Assembly (NCBI GenBank): GCA_964485095.1
Contig: CAZAIB010000008.1
Span: 29,820-93,819 of the forward strand
Length of the DNA stretch: 64,000 nucleotides
DNA from: CAYNWT01 sp964485095
GTDB lineage: Bacteria > Planctomycetota > Planctomycetia > Planctomycetales > Planctomycetaceae
Direction: 5' to 3'
Shown: piece after piece, positions 51,693 to 59,630 of the stretch
Numbering within the stretch: position 1 is the first letter of the stretch
Layout of the letters: every line of letters starts with the position of its first letter
Translations under genes and position numbers: made by a program
The notes under the pieces: model-generated
What the model was told of the DNA's origin: nothing
The model's input: the letters and a program-made list of their open reading frames with translations, nothing else
Database searches by the model: none

Positions 51693-53171
51693 TTACTCCG
51701 GAATAACCAGTCCCTGAATTCGCGCGACTGAGAGCCAGAGTTGGCGTCTGGCTTCGACAAGTGCCAACGCGGTGTCGAAATATGAACGTTGGGCGGTGAG
51801 CAACGTTTGGTAGGTCGCCTCGCCAACCTTGTATGATTCCTGAGTGATTTTCAGGTTGTCTTTTGCCAGTGGCAGCACGCGTGATTCGTAGGACGCGACC
51901 TTTTGTTGAGCCACGTCGTACTGCTGGAACGCTTTTTGGATTCGGCCACGCAGGTTCAACAGAAGTTCTTCCAGCGCGAACCGAGCGCGACGTGAGTCGG
52001 CTTCGGCGGCCTGGATGTTTCCTGTGTTGGCATCGTTCTTTGGAATCTGCCAGCTGACCTGGAAGTTGCCGATCGTGTGGTTGGTGGCATCGTCGTACAT
52101 CAACCCGACCTGCGCGTTGACGTCCGGGATCGGTTCAGCCACTTCGCGTTCGACCTTCCACTTCGTACGTTCGATCTCAGCGCGGGCGGATTCCAGTTCG
52201 GGACTTTCAGCGTCCAGCCACGATCGAACTTCTTCGACAGAGAGCCGCGGAACCGTTGCCAGGATGTCGCCCTGAATCACGCTGCAATCCATGTCGGGAG
52301 TCGAAACGGCAATAGCCAGCAACCGTTCGACGCGAGCCTGCGACGCGGCCGCGTTGTCTAATCTTAGTTCAGACCGCTGGAGTTCGATCTTCGCCTGGAG
52401 AACCTCGTTGCGTGAGATTTCACCTGCTTCGAATAGTTCTTCAACGGCGCGGAGGTTCCGTCCTGCGATGTCGAAAATCAGCTTGCTTATTTCACGAACA
52501 CGTCGCGTGGCCAACAGGTTGTAGTACCGCTGGCGAACCAAACTGGCGATACGGTAGCGTTCGACCTGGAATTGCCAGTCACGTCGTTTGGCTTCCCAGC
52601 CTGCGACTTCGCCGGCGAGTTCCAACTTGTTGCCGCGGATCCATGTCTGCGACCAGAACACGCCGTGTTGCCCTAACGCTCCATCGTTGCCGACTTCCTG
52701 ACCCTGATAGCCGATAGTTGGGTTGGGGCGCCGGGTTGCCTGGAACTGCAGGCCCTGCGCCTGTTCCACGGTGGCCGCCAGTTTCCGCAAAGCCGGGCTG
52801 CTGGCATGAGCGATCTCAATCAGAGCTGGCAGATCAGTGATGACTTCCGCTTGATCACCGGTCGCAGATTTCGGTTCCAGCGGGAACAGATCTGATTGGA
52901 CCGTGGTATCGTCAGACGGTTCGAACCCATCCTCCTTCGGTTCGTCTCCTTCGTCCTGTGCCGCATCACTGACGTCCCATCTGGCGGTATCACCGGGCGG
53001 CGCTGGAGCGCGATCTTTGAATCGTGGAGCGGCGACTTCTTTGACCGATTGCCACGTGATCGGCGAAATCCGCAACGGCCGATTCTCCTGCGCAGAACAC
53101 CAGCACCACGGAGCGATGGTCAGCATCGCGACGAGTAAACCGGCGGCTGTGATGTGGAGACAACGAATCAT
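51693..53171 (-). CDS. TolC-family outer-membrane efflux protein (CusC/CzcC-like)
   Basis: Outer-membrane channel of a tripartite efflux pump, 492 residues. Signal peptide MIRCLHITAAGLLVAMLTIA, then an acidic linker, then two OEP repeats: first ALIEIAHASSPALRKLAATVEQAQGLQ with GYQGQEVGNDG, second LDAESPELESARAEIERTKWK with VNAQVGLMYDD. Long alpha-helical hairpins (KIELQRSELRLDNAAASQARVERLLAI) are typical. ATG 53171 fits a signal peptide; the frame to 53225 adds 18 residues without one. It is divergent from the adaptor gene across about 200 bases. Confidence 0.88.
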   Translation of the reverse strand: MIRCLHITAAGLLVAMLTIAPWCWCSAQENRPLRISPITWQSVKEVAAPRFKDRAPAPPGDTARWDVSDAAQDEGDEPKEDGFEPSDDTTVQSDLFPLEPKSATGDQAEVITDLPALIEIAHASSPALRKLAATVEQAQGLQFQATRRPNPTIGYQGQEVGNDGALGQHGVFWSQTWIRGNKLELAGEVAGWEAKRRDWQFQVERYRIASLVRQRYYNLLATRRVREISKLIFDIAGRNLRAVEELFEAGEISRNEVLQAKIELQRSELRLDNAAASQARVERLLAIAVSTPDMDCSVIQGDILATVPRLSVEEVRSWLDAESPELESARAEIERTKWKVEREVAEPIPDVNAQVGLMYDDATNHTIGNFQVSWQIPKNDANTGNIQAAEADSRRARFALEELLLNLRGRIQKAFQQYDVAQQKVASYESRVLPLAKDNLKITQESYKVGEATYQTLLTAQRSYFDTALALVEARRQLWLSVARIQGLVIPE

Positions 53172-53305
53172 CTGTGTGCGGAAGTTCCCCGTTCGCTGGT
53201 CCGGACGGAACAGTCGATATCGCACGTATCGGCGGCTTCCAGGCCGGCCAGCGTAACCGTGGGGACCGGGACAACCGGAATCCGCATTTCATTTGGTCGA
53301 ACCGC

Positions 53306-53311
53306 TATAAT
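53306..53311 (+). promoter_or_regulatory. Possible -10 element TATAAT for the efflux operon
   Basis: A perfect TATAAT lies 62 bases upstream of the adaptor ATG in the divergent region, but I see no good -35 at normal spacing. Metal-responsive (MerR-type) promoters can have poor -35 spacing, which is speculation here. Confidence 0.3.
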
Positions 53312-53372
53312 CGGAACAGCTTCACACGCGGAAACTTAACCGCCTTCGATCTCAAACACACACCGGAGAAAT

Positions 53373-54812
53373 TTGCCGATGCAACGCGTGATTCAATCGC
53401 TTAAAGCGGGCTGGATCTGGCTGTTGCTGGGCGCGATGGCGGGGGCCTTCATCCCGGCTAACGGCATTCGCGGCGTGCTCATGGACTTGCCTGGATTGGC
53501 GTCCAAAGAAGCAGAACCACAACCCGCCGCAGACGAAGCCGCCCGCGACGATCATCACAATCACATTCCGTTGTCCGATGTGGCTCAGCGGAACCTTGGT
53601 CTTCGAACCGGCAAAGTGAAAGCCGCTCCCTACACGCGGACGATTCAAATTCCTGGAACCGTTCGCGAACGACCCGCGCTAAGCGACCTTGCGATTTCGA
53701 GCCGCGTCAAAGGAGTCGTGACTCACATCTACACGACACCGGGCCAGGCTGTGAGCATTGGCAAGCCACTGTTCCGCATCCGTCTGACCGGCGACGGGCT
53801 GGCCAGTGCTCAGGCGGAACTGTTGGATTCGCTGCAACGAATCGAATTGGCCGATCGAGAGATCAATCGATTGCAAAGCGCTTCACGGTCTGGCGGTGTC
53901 GCGGCCAACAAGATGGTGAAGCTTAAGGCCGACCGCGACATGTACATGCTGCAGAAAAAGAATCGCGAACAAAGTCTGATGATTCGTGGGCTGACCGCCG
54001 AACAGGTCGCGGAAATTTCCAAGTCGAAACAGTTCGTCCGATTCGTGGAAGTTGGTATGCCGTCGGCTGTGGAAGATTCGGCTCCGGAAACAAACAATGA
54101 ATCGTTTGCGGACGGTTTGAACTTTACCATCGAAGACCTGCATGTTCATCTTGGTAAGGCTGTCAACGCTGGCGACGAACTGTGCGACGTGGCCTACCAC
54201 ACGAACCTGTACTTCGAAGGTCAGGCGTTTGAGAAAGACGTCGAAACCATTCTCGCGATCGCGCAGGATGGCCGACCTGTTGGTATTGAGTTCGCCGAGG
54301 GTGACAGCCACACACACCTAGATGGCTTAAAGGTGCTGTATGTTGACAACCATGTGGACCCGGAAACCCAAACGTTCCGGTTCTACATGTCAATTGAAAA
54401 CGAGGTCCTGGGCGACGTCCGCGACGGAGATGCTGTGTTCCGATCGTGGCGGTTCAAACCGGGACAGCGTGGACATGTTTTGCTTCCGGTCGAGCAAATG
54501 GAGGGGCACTATCCATTGCCTCGCGAAGCGGTACTGATTGAAGGCCCTGAAGCATTTGTGTTTCGTGAACTTGACGATGACGCTCACAGCCATGGCCCTG
54601 ACGACGCGCACGACCACGACGTGCACATGAGAGAGTTCGAACCGGTTCCCGTGCAAATTGTCTTCCAAAACGAAGACGTTGTCGTCGTTGCGTCCGGCGG
54701 CGAGCTTAAGTCGGGGCAGAAGATCGCAATGAACCGCGCGTACGATCTGCAACTGGCGCTGAAGTCCGGTGATGGTTCTTCCGGGCATGCTCACCACGGA
54801 CACGCGCACTAG
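53373..54812 (+). CDS. RND efflux periplasmic adaptor (CusB/CzcB-like)
   Basis: Membrane-fusion protein of a heavy-metal RND pump, 479 residues. N-terminal membrane anchor (GWIWLLLGAMAGAFIPANG), a histidine-containing linker (RDDHHNHIPLS), the lipoyl/barrel-sandwich start (ISSRVKGVVTHIYTTPGQAVSIGKPLFRI), a long helical hairpin (about residues 135-215) and beta-barrel segments (GQAFEKDVETILAI; RPVGIEFAEGD). Two His clusters, DDDAHSHGPDDAHDHDVHM near 395-413 and HAHHGHAH at the C-terminus, point to metal handling. The pump gene follows after 67 bases. Confidence 0.9.
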   Translation: MPMQRVIQSLKAGWIWLLLGAMAGAFIPANGIRGVLMDLPGLASKEAEPQPAADEAARDDHHNHIPLSDVAQRNLGLRTGKVKAAPYTRTIQIPGTVRERPALSDLAISSRVKGVVTHIYTTPGQAVSIGKPLFRIRLTGDGLASAQAELLDSLQRIELADREINRLQSASRSGGVAANKMVKLKADRDMYMLQKKNREQSLMIRGLTAEQVAEISKSKQFVRFVEVGMPSAVEDSAPETNNESFADGLNFTIEDLHVHLGKAVNAGDELCDVAYHTNLYFEGQAFEKDVETILAIAQDGRPVGIEFAEGDSHTHLDGLKVLYVDNHVDPETQTFRFYMSIENEVLGDVRDGDAVFRSWRFKPGQRGHVLLPVEQMEGHYPLPREAVLIEGPEAFVFRELDDDAHSHGPDDAHDHDVHMREFEPVPVQIVFQNEDVVVVASGGELKSGQKIAMNRAYDLQLALKSGDGSSGHAHHGHAH

Positions 54813-54879
54813 CTGACACAGACCAGGCAACCCCAGTGATTCCCAACGGATCCACTCCAGCTAATCGGCACGCTCGTTA

Positions 54880-57800
54880 ATGCTTAACGCTCTCATCCGC
54901 TTTGCTCTCAAGAACCGACTGATCATCGTCGGCCTTGCGCTGGGCGTCATCGTGTGCGGAAGCTTTGTTGCGCGGGATCTTTCAATTGATGTTCTTCCCG
55001 ACCTCACTCGGCCCAGAGTGGTGATTATCGCGGAATGCCCCGGTATGGCTCCGGAAGAGGTCGAAACGCTGGTGACGTTGCCGATTGAATCGGCCGTGAA
55101 TGGAGCCAACGGAGTCGAAGCGGTTCGCAGTAATTCCGACATTGGCCTGGCGGTTATCTACGTCGAATTCGATTGGGATGCAGACATCTACGTCGCTCGC
55201 CAAATTGTGCAGGAACGGTTGGCGACCGTCGCCGCTGAGATGCCCGAAGGAATCTCACCGCAGATTGGTCCGATCTCGTCGCTGCTCGGCCAGATCATGA
55301 TTGTCGGCATGTGGAGCGAAGACGGTTCGACCAGCGATCTTGAGTTAAGAACCGAAGCGGATTGGTCGGTTCGAAAGCGGTTGCTGGCCATCCCCGGCGT
55401 GTCCCAGGTCATCACGATGGGCGGGCAACGAAAGCAGTATCAGGTTCTTGTGAATCCACACGAGATGCACCGCTACGACGTGACCCTTCAGGATATTGAA
55501 AAGGCACTTGCCAGCGGCAACCTGAACGTGACCGGCGGCTACCTAAATGATGAATCGCGGGAGCTGCTGGTTCGCGGACTTGGCCGTGTCACGAATGCTG
55601 CCGACATCGAAACGATGGTTGTGAAGTCGGGGACTGCTCGAGCGGTGCTGGTGAACGATGTGGCTCGCGTTGTCGAACGCGGACAGGTCAAACGAGGCGA
55701 TTCGTCGGTGAATGGACACACGGCCGTTGTCCTGACGATTCAAAAACAGCCGACGGCCGATACGCGTGAACTCACAGATCAAATCGTCGCTGCACTGGAC
55801 GACATGCGTCCTTCGTTTTCAAAAGATGTGCAACTACAGGCCACCTACGTTCAGCGTGAGTTCATCGATCACAGCGTCTACAACGTGATCGAAGCCGTCC
55901 AGGTGGGAGCAATCCTGGTTGTAGTCATTCTGTTTCTGTTCCTGCTGAACTTCCGCACGACATTCATCACGCTCACCGCGATTCCACTTTCAATCCTGAC
56001 CACAGCACTGGTTTTTCGAGCGTTCGGACTGTCCATCAACGTGATGACTTTGGGCGGCCTGGCCGTCGCACTGGGAGAACTGGTTGACGATGCAATCGTG
56101 GACGTTGAGAACATCTTCCGCCGTCTCCGCGAGAACGCTCAACTGACAAAACCACGCGCCGCGCTGAAGGTAATTTACGAAGCCAGTCGGGAGGTTCGCG
56201 GTGCGATTGTGATGAGCACAATCATGGTCATTCTGGTGTTCGCTCCGCTGTTTGGTTTGTCGGGAATGCAGGGAAGGATGTTCCAGCCGCTTGGTGTGGC
56301 GTACATCGTTTCGATTCTGGCTTCGACGTTGGTGTCGCTGACTGTGACGCCGGTTTTGTCGTACTTTCTACTGTCGAAGATGGGTGCCGATCCAGCGCCC
56401 CGTAAAGGCATTGTCGCCCGCGTGATGGGTATCGCATTCGCACCCCTGTCCTATTTGTCAAAGAAGTTTGGCAACGGAAAACGCAGCGGTGATGGGATTG
56501 TTCTGCGAATGACGCGGGCAATATTCTCACCGCTGATTCGGTTCAGCATGAGCGGACAAGGTTTCGCGCTGGTGGCAATCTGCAGCACGCTTGCCCTGGC
56601 AGCCAGTATCTTTATTTCGATGAACCTCGGCGTTGACCTGATTCCAAAGTTCGACGAAGGCGCGCTGCAGGTCAATTTGTTTCTGCCGCTGGGAACGTCG
56701 TTGGATAAGTCGCGGCAGTTCGGCCGGATGGCCGACAAACGATTGGCCAAACTGGTCGCCAGCAAAGACAACCCCAACGGCCCCCTTCGATCGTACACCG
56801 CGCGAACGGGGCGAGCGGAATTAGACGAACACGTCATGGGCGTGAACACGACCGAGTACATTCTGTCACTGAATCCCGACTCCGGCATGAGCCGCGCGGG
56901 GCTCATTAAGTTGGTTACTGATGAGATGAACCAACTGCCGGGCGTCGAATCTGAAGTCGAACAACCGATCGCCCATCTGCTAAGCCACATGCTGTCCGGT
57001 GTGACGGCGCAAATTGCCGTTAAGCTTTACGGTGACGACCTGGACGTGCTTAGGCGGAAGGCTCGAGAAATCGAAGGTGCCATCGAAGACATCGACGGCA
57101 TCGCCGATCCGGTTGTCGATCAGCAGCAGATTATCCCACAACTTCGAATCGAGATGCGGCGAGACAAGCTGGCGTTCTATGGAATCTCATCTGAGTACGT
57201 AAACCGGTTCGTCGAAACCGCGATGAACGGCCGAAACGTGACTAAGGTTCTGCAGGATCAACGCGTGTTTGATGTCGTCGTACGACTAGACGATCCGTTC
57301 CGAGAAGACGTGGTCAACCTGAACCGCACTCCCATCGAACTGCCCGATGGCGGTCGCGTTCCCTTGTCGGCCGTTGCAAGAATTTACAAAGGCGGAGGTC
57401 CCAACAAGATTAGTCGCGAAAACGCGCGGCGGTACATTGTGGTTCGAGTGAACACAGAAGAACGCGACCTTGGCAGCGCGGTGGAAGAGATTCGCCAGCG
57501 TGTGGCCTCTGAAGTTAAACTTCCGCCGGGCTATTTCGTGGAATACCAGGGACAATTTGAAGCTCAACAACAGGCAACACGTCGCATCCTAATCCTCAGC
57601 GCCATTGCTCTGGCTGGCGTATTTGTGGTGCTGTATTCCGTGTTCCCATCGACCAACATCGTGCTGCAGATTCTGGTTTCGATTCCGATCGCCTTCATCG
57701 GCGGTGTGGTGGCGGTGATGGTGACGGGGCAGTCAGTCTCAGTGCCGACGATGGTCGGATTCATTTCGCTGGGCGGCATTGCAGCCCGCAACGGGCTGTT

Positions 57801-58113
57801 GCTGACATCGACATACGCCGGGCTACACGACGAACTTGGCTTCAAGAAAGAAATGATTCTGCACGGCAGCCTGGAACGGCTCGCCCCCGTACTCATGACC
57901 GCGCTGACAACCGGCATTGGCCTGGTTCCGCTGGTCATTGGTGGCCACCTACCGGGGAAAGAGATTCTGTTCCCGGTCGCGACGGTTGTCGTGGGCGGCC
58001 TGATTAGCTGCACGTTCGGTGAGTTCCTGCTGCGTCCCGGCCTGTTTTGGTTCGCAACCAACAGAGACAAGTTCGCTGCAATGGTGGCCGCTCAGGAAGA
58101 CGAACAACCGTAA
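54880..58113 (+). CDS. Heavy-metal RND efflux pump (CusA/CzcA family)
   Basis: Inner-membrane proton-driven exporter of the HME-RND group, 1,077 residues, full length. ALIRFALKNRLIIVGLALGVIV is TM1, RPRVVIIAECPGMAPEEVETLVTLPIE the first periplasmic part. TM4 carries GGLAVALGELVDDAIVDVENIFRRLREN with the acidic proton-relay residues. EFDWDADIYVARQIVQERL and FVVLYSVFPSTNIVLQILVSIPIAFIGGVVAV mark TM9-10, and GGIAARNGLLLTSTYAGL the TM11-12 signature. The metal is not decidable: the TM4 sequence is not the exact CzcA (DFGxxVDG) or CusA pattern. It follows the adaptor by 67 bases. Confidence 0.92.
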   Translation: MLNALIRFALKNRLIIVGLALGVIVCGSFVARDLSIDVLPDLTRPRVVIIAECPGMAPEEVETLVTLPIESAVNGANGVEAVRSNSDIGLAVIYVEFDWDADIYVARQIVQERLATVAAEMPEGISPQIGPISSLLGQIMIVGMWSEDGSTSDLELRTEADWSVRKRLLAIPGVSQVITMGGQRKQYQVLVNPHEMHRYDVTLQDIEKALASGNLNVTGGYLNDESRELLVRGLGRVTNAADIETMVVKSGTARAVLVNDVARVVERGQVKRGDSSVNGHTAVVLTIQKQPTADTRELTDQIVAALDDMRPSFSKDVQLQATYVQREFIDHSVYNVIEAVQVGAILVVVILFLFLLNFRTTFITLTAIPLSILTTALVFRAFGLSINVMTLGGLAVALGELVDDAIVDVENIFRRLRENAQLTKPRAALKVIYEASREVRGAIVMSTIMVILVFAPLFGLSGMQGRMFQPLGVAYIVSILASTLVSLTVTPVLSYFLLSKMGADPAPRKGIVARVMGIAFAPLSYLSKKFGNGKRSGDGIVLRMTRAIFSPLIRFSMSGQGFALVAICSTLALAASIFISMNLGVDLIPKFDEGALQVNLFLPLGTSLDKSRQFGRMADKRLAKLVASKDNPNGPLRSYTARTGRAELDEHVMGVNTTEYILSLNPDSGMSRAGLIKLVTDEMNQLPGVESEVEQPIAHLLSHMLSGVTAQIAVKLYGDDLDVLRRKAREIEGAIEDIDGIADPVVDQQQIIPQLRIEMRRDKLAFYGISSEYVNRFVETAMNGRNVTKVLQDQRVFDVVVRLDDPFREDVVNLNRTPIELPDGGRVPLSAVARIYKGGGPNKISRENARRYIVVRVNTEERDLGSAVEEIRQRVASEVKLPPGYFVEYQGQFEAQQQATRRILILSAIALAGVFVVLYSVFPSTNIVLQILVSIPIAFIGGVVAVMVTGQSVSVPTMVGFISLGGIAARNGLLLTSTYAGLHDELGFKKEMILHGSLERLAPVLMTALTTGIGLVPLVIGGHLPGKEILFPVATVVVGGLISCTFGEFLLRPGLFWFATNRDKFAAMVAAQEDEQP

Positions 58114-58158
58114 CGGCAAAATGAATTCACGCCAAACTTCGATCAGCCTTCAGCCGTT

Positions 58159-59376
58159 CTAACGACCGCTGCGATCTCCGTCCCTTGAACGACCAAGGTC
58201 AGAGGAACTGCCTCGGTCTCCACTCCAGCTGCGTCCGCGGGATGACCCGCGATCTGAACCGCCACGGTCCGTACGACCTCGGTCAGAACTGCCTCGATCG
58301 CCCCAGCTACGGCCGCGATCTGATGTTCCTCTGCCGGAAGAATCGCGATCGGTGCCCCGTCCGCGCGAGGAAGTACGGGATGAACTGCTACTGCTGTCAG
58401 AAGAACCAGACAGTCTTAGTCGGGATGATGAAGAACCGCCGCCTCGACGACTGGAAGATGAAGAACTGGACGACACGGCGAGTCGGTCGCGATTGAACGC
58501 AACACTCGGCTCGTCACCCTTGAGTTCCTTAGGAGCCAGAAATCCATCTTCGTTCGCATCCATTTCGAAGAAGGCGGCCATCTCACTGCGTTCCCACGCA
58601 GCCCATTCAAACAAAGCAATCTGCCCGTCTTCATCAGCGTCACGTTCGACGTACTCTTTCGGCAGCTGTGGAGCAAACTTCTCGCGTTTCCGCTGTTGGA
58701 AGACGGTGCTGCCCGTTGAAGTCTTCGACTTTGCTTCTCGTTCGCGGTCTTCATTCCGTTCGTTCAAGCGTTCCTGGAAACGAGCCGTCGCTTTTTCGCT
58801 GAAGTCCTTAACAGAAATTGATGTGACGCCCGCAAGCCCCATGCGGTCTCTCATCGACTGGGGGAATCGGCTCATTTCCTCTTCGCTAATCGTGCCGTCA
58901 CCATCTCGATCCATCATGCCGCTCATACGACTGGCCATTTGAGACATATCAAAGCCACCACGGCCGCCGCTCGTTCCACCACGACCACCGCCTGTTCCGC
59001 GACCGCCACTGGTTCCACCACGAGCACCGCCTGCGTCACGACCGCCCCGGCCTTGTGGACCTCCACCCGCTGCGCCACCGCGGCCTCCAAAACCACCAGC
59101 GCGACCACCTAAACCGCCGCCGGCACGACCTCCTCCACCAGCGCGGCCACCGAAACCACCGGCGCGGCCACCACGATCGCCACCGCCAGCGCGTCCACCA
59201 CGGCCACCAAGCCCGCGAGCTTCGCCACCGCCACGACCTCGGCCACCGGCTTGTCCGCCGCCACCTTCACCGCCTCGACCACGTCGCCCACCGCCACCAC
59301 GCTGGGCCTGAGCGTCGGAGACGCACAGAAAGACCGCCAAGGTCAGACCGAGTAGTGTTTTCGAGACGTTTTGCAT
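58159..59376 (-). CDS. Exported Gly/Arg-rich EF-hand protein (405 aa)
   Basis: Signal peptide (LLGLTLAVFLCVSDAQAQ), a 117-residue Gly/Arg low-complexity region (about 26-142: repeats such as RAGGFGG and GGRGG), a central domain with three EF-hand loops (DRDGDGTISEEE 156-167, DADEDGQIALFE 246-257, DANEDGFLAPKE 273-284), and a Ser- then Arg/Ser/Gly/Asp-rich tail (about 300-405, repeats of SDRGRS and SSSSSS type). Calcium binding is expected from the loops. Planctomycetes have many such exported EF-hand proteins; function unknown. It is convergent with the RND pump (46 bases). Confidence 0.8.
   Translation of the reverse strand: MQNVSKTLLGLTLAVFLCVSDAQAQRGGGGRRGRGGEGGGGQAGGRGRGGGEARGLGGRGGRAGGGDRGGRAGGFGGRAGGGGRAGGGLGGRAGGFGGRGGAAGGGPQGRGGRDAGGARGGTSGGRGTGGGRGGTSGGRGGFDMSQMASRMSGMMDRDGDGTISEEEMSRFPQSMRDRMGLAGVTSISVKDFSEKATARFQERLNERNEDREREAKSKTSTGSTVFQQRKREKFAPQLPKEYVERDADEDGQIALFEWAAWERSEMAAFFEMDANEDGFLAPKELKGDEPSVAFNRDRLAVSSSSSSSSRRGGGSSSSRLRLSGSSDSSSSSSRTSSRGRGTDRDSSGRGTSDRGRSWGDRGSSDRGRTDRGGSDRGSSRGRSWSGDRGSSSDLGRSRDGDRSGR
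58951..59301. repeat. Low-complexity Gly/Arg coding repeat
   Basis: DNA encoding residues 26-142 of the EF-hand protein is a run of degenerate short repeats rich in CCACC/GGCC on the plus strand, encoding GGRGG, RAGG and FGG units. It makes long spurious open frames on both strands and could expand or contract by slippage. Confidence 0.8.
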
Positions 59377-59630
59377 GGTGGAGCTCGTTTTGGAATAGCG
59401 TCATGGGAAGAACCCCAAAGCACATGTACGGTTCCGGTACATCTAGCCAGATTCCACCGGCATTGAGCCCATGAAGCAAAAAATGCCGCAAATCGGAAGG
59501 ATCCGCTGGATTCCAGCCATCAGGGGCTGAGCTGTCTTGGCTGGCCCAGTCGTGCGCTTTCACCCTGCCAATGATGCCTACCTGCGAGCTCACCAACGGC
59601 CTGGCGAGGTCGCACGGCTGCCGCGCCTGG

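Noticed and set aside
59437..59455. ATGTAC ... GTACAT palindrome upstream of the EF-hand gene as an operator
   Set aside because: Only six-base arms, no second copy nearby and no regulator gene adjacent; could easily be chance.
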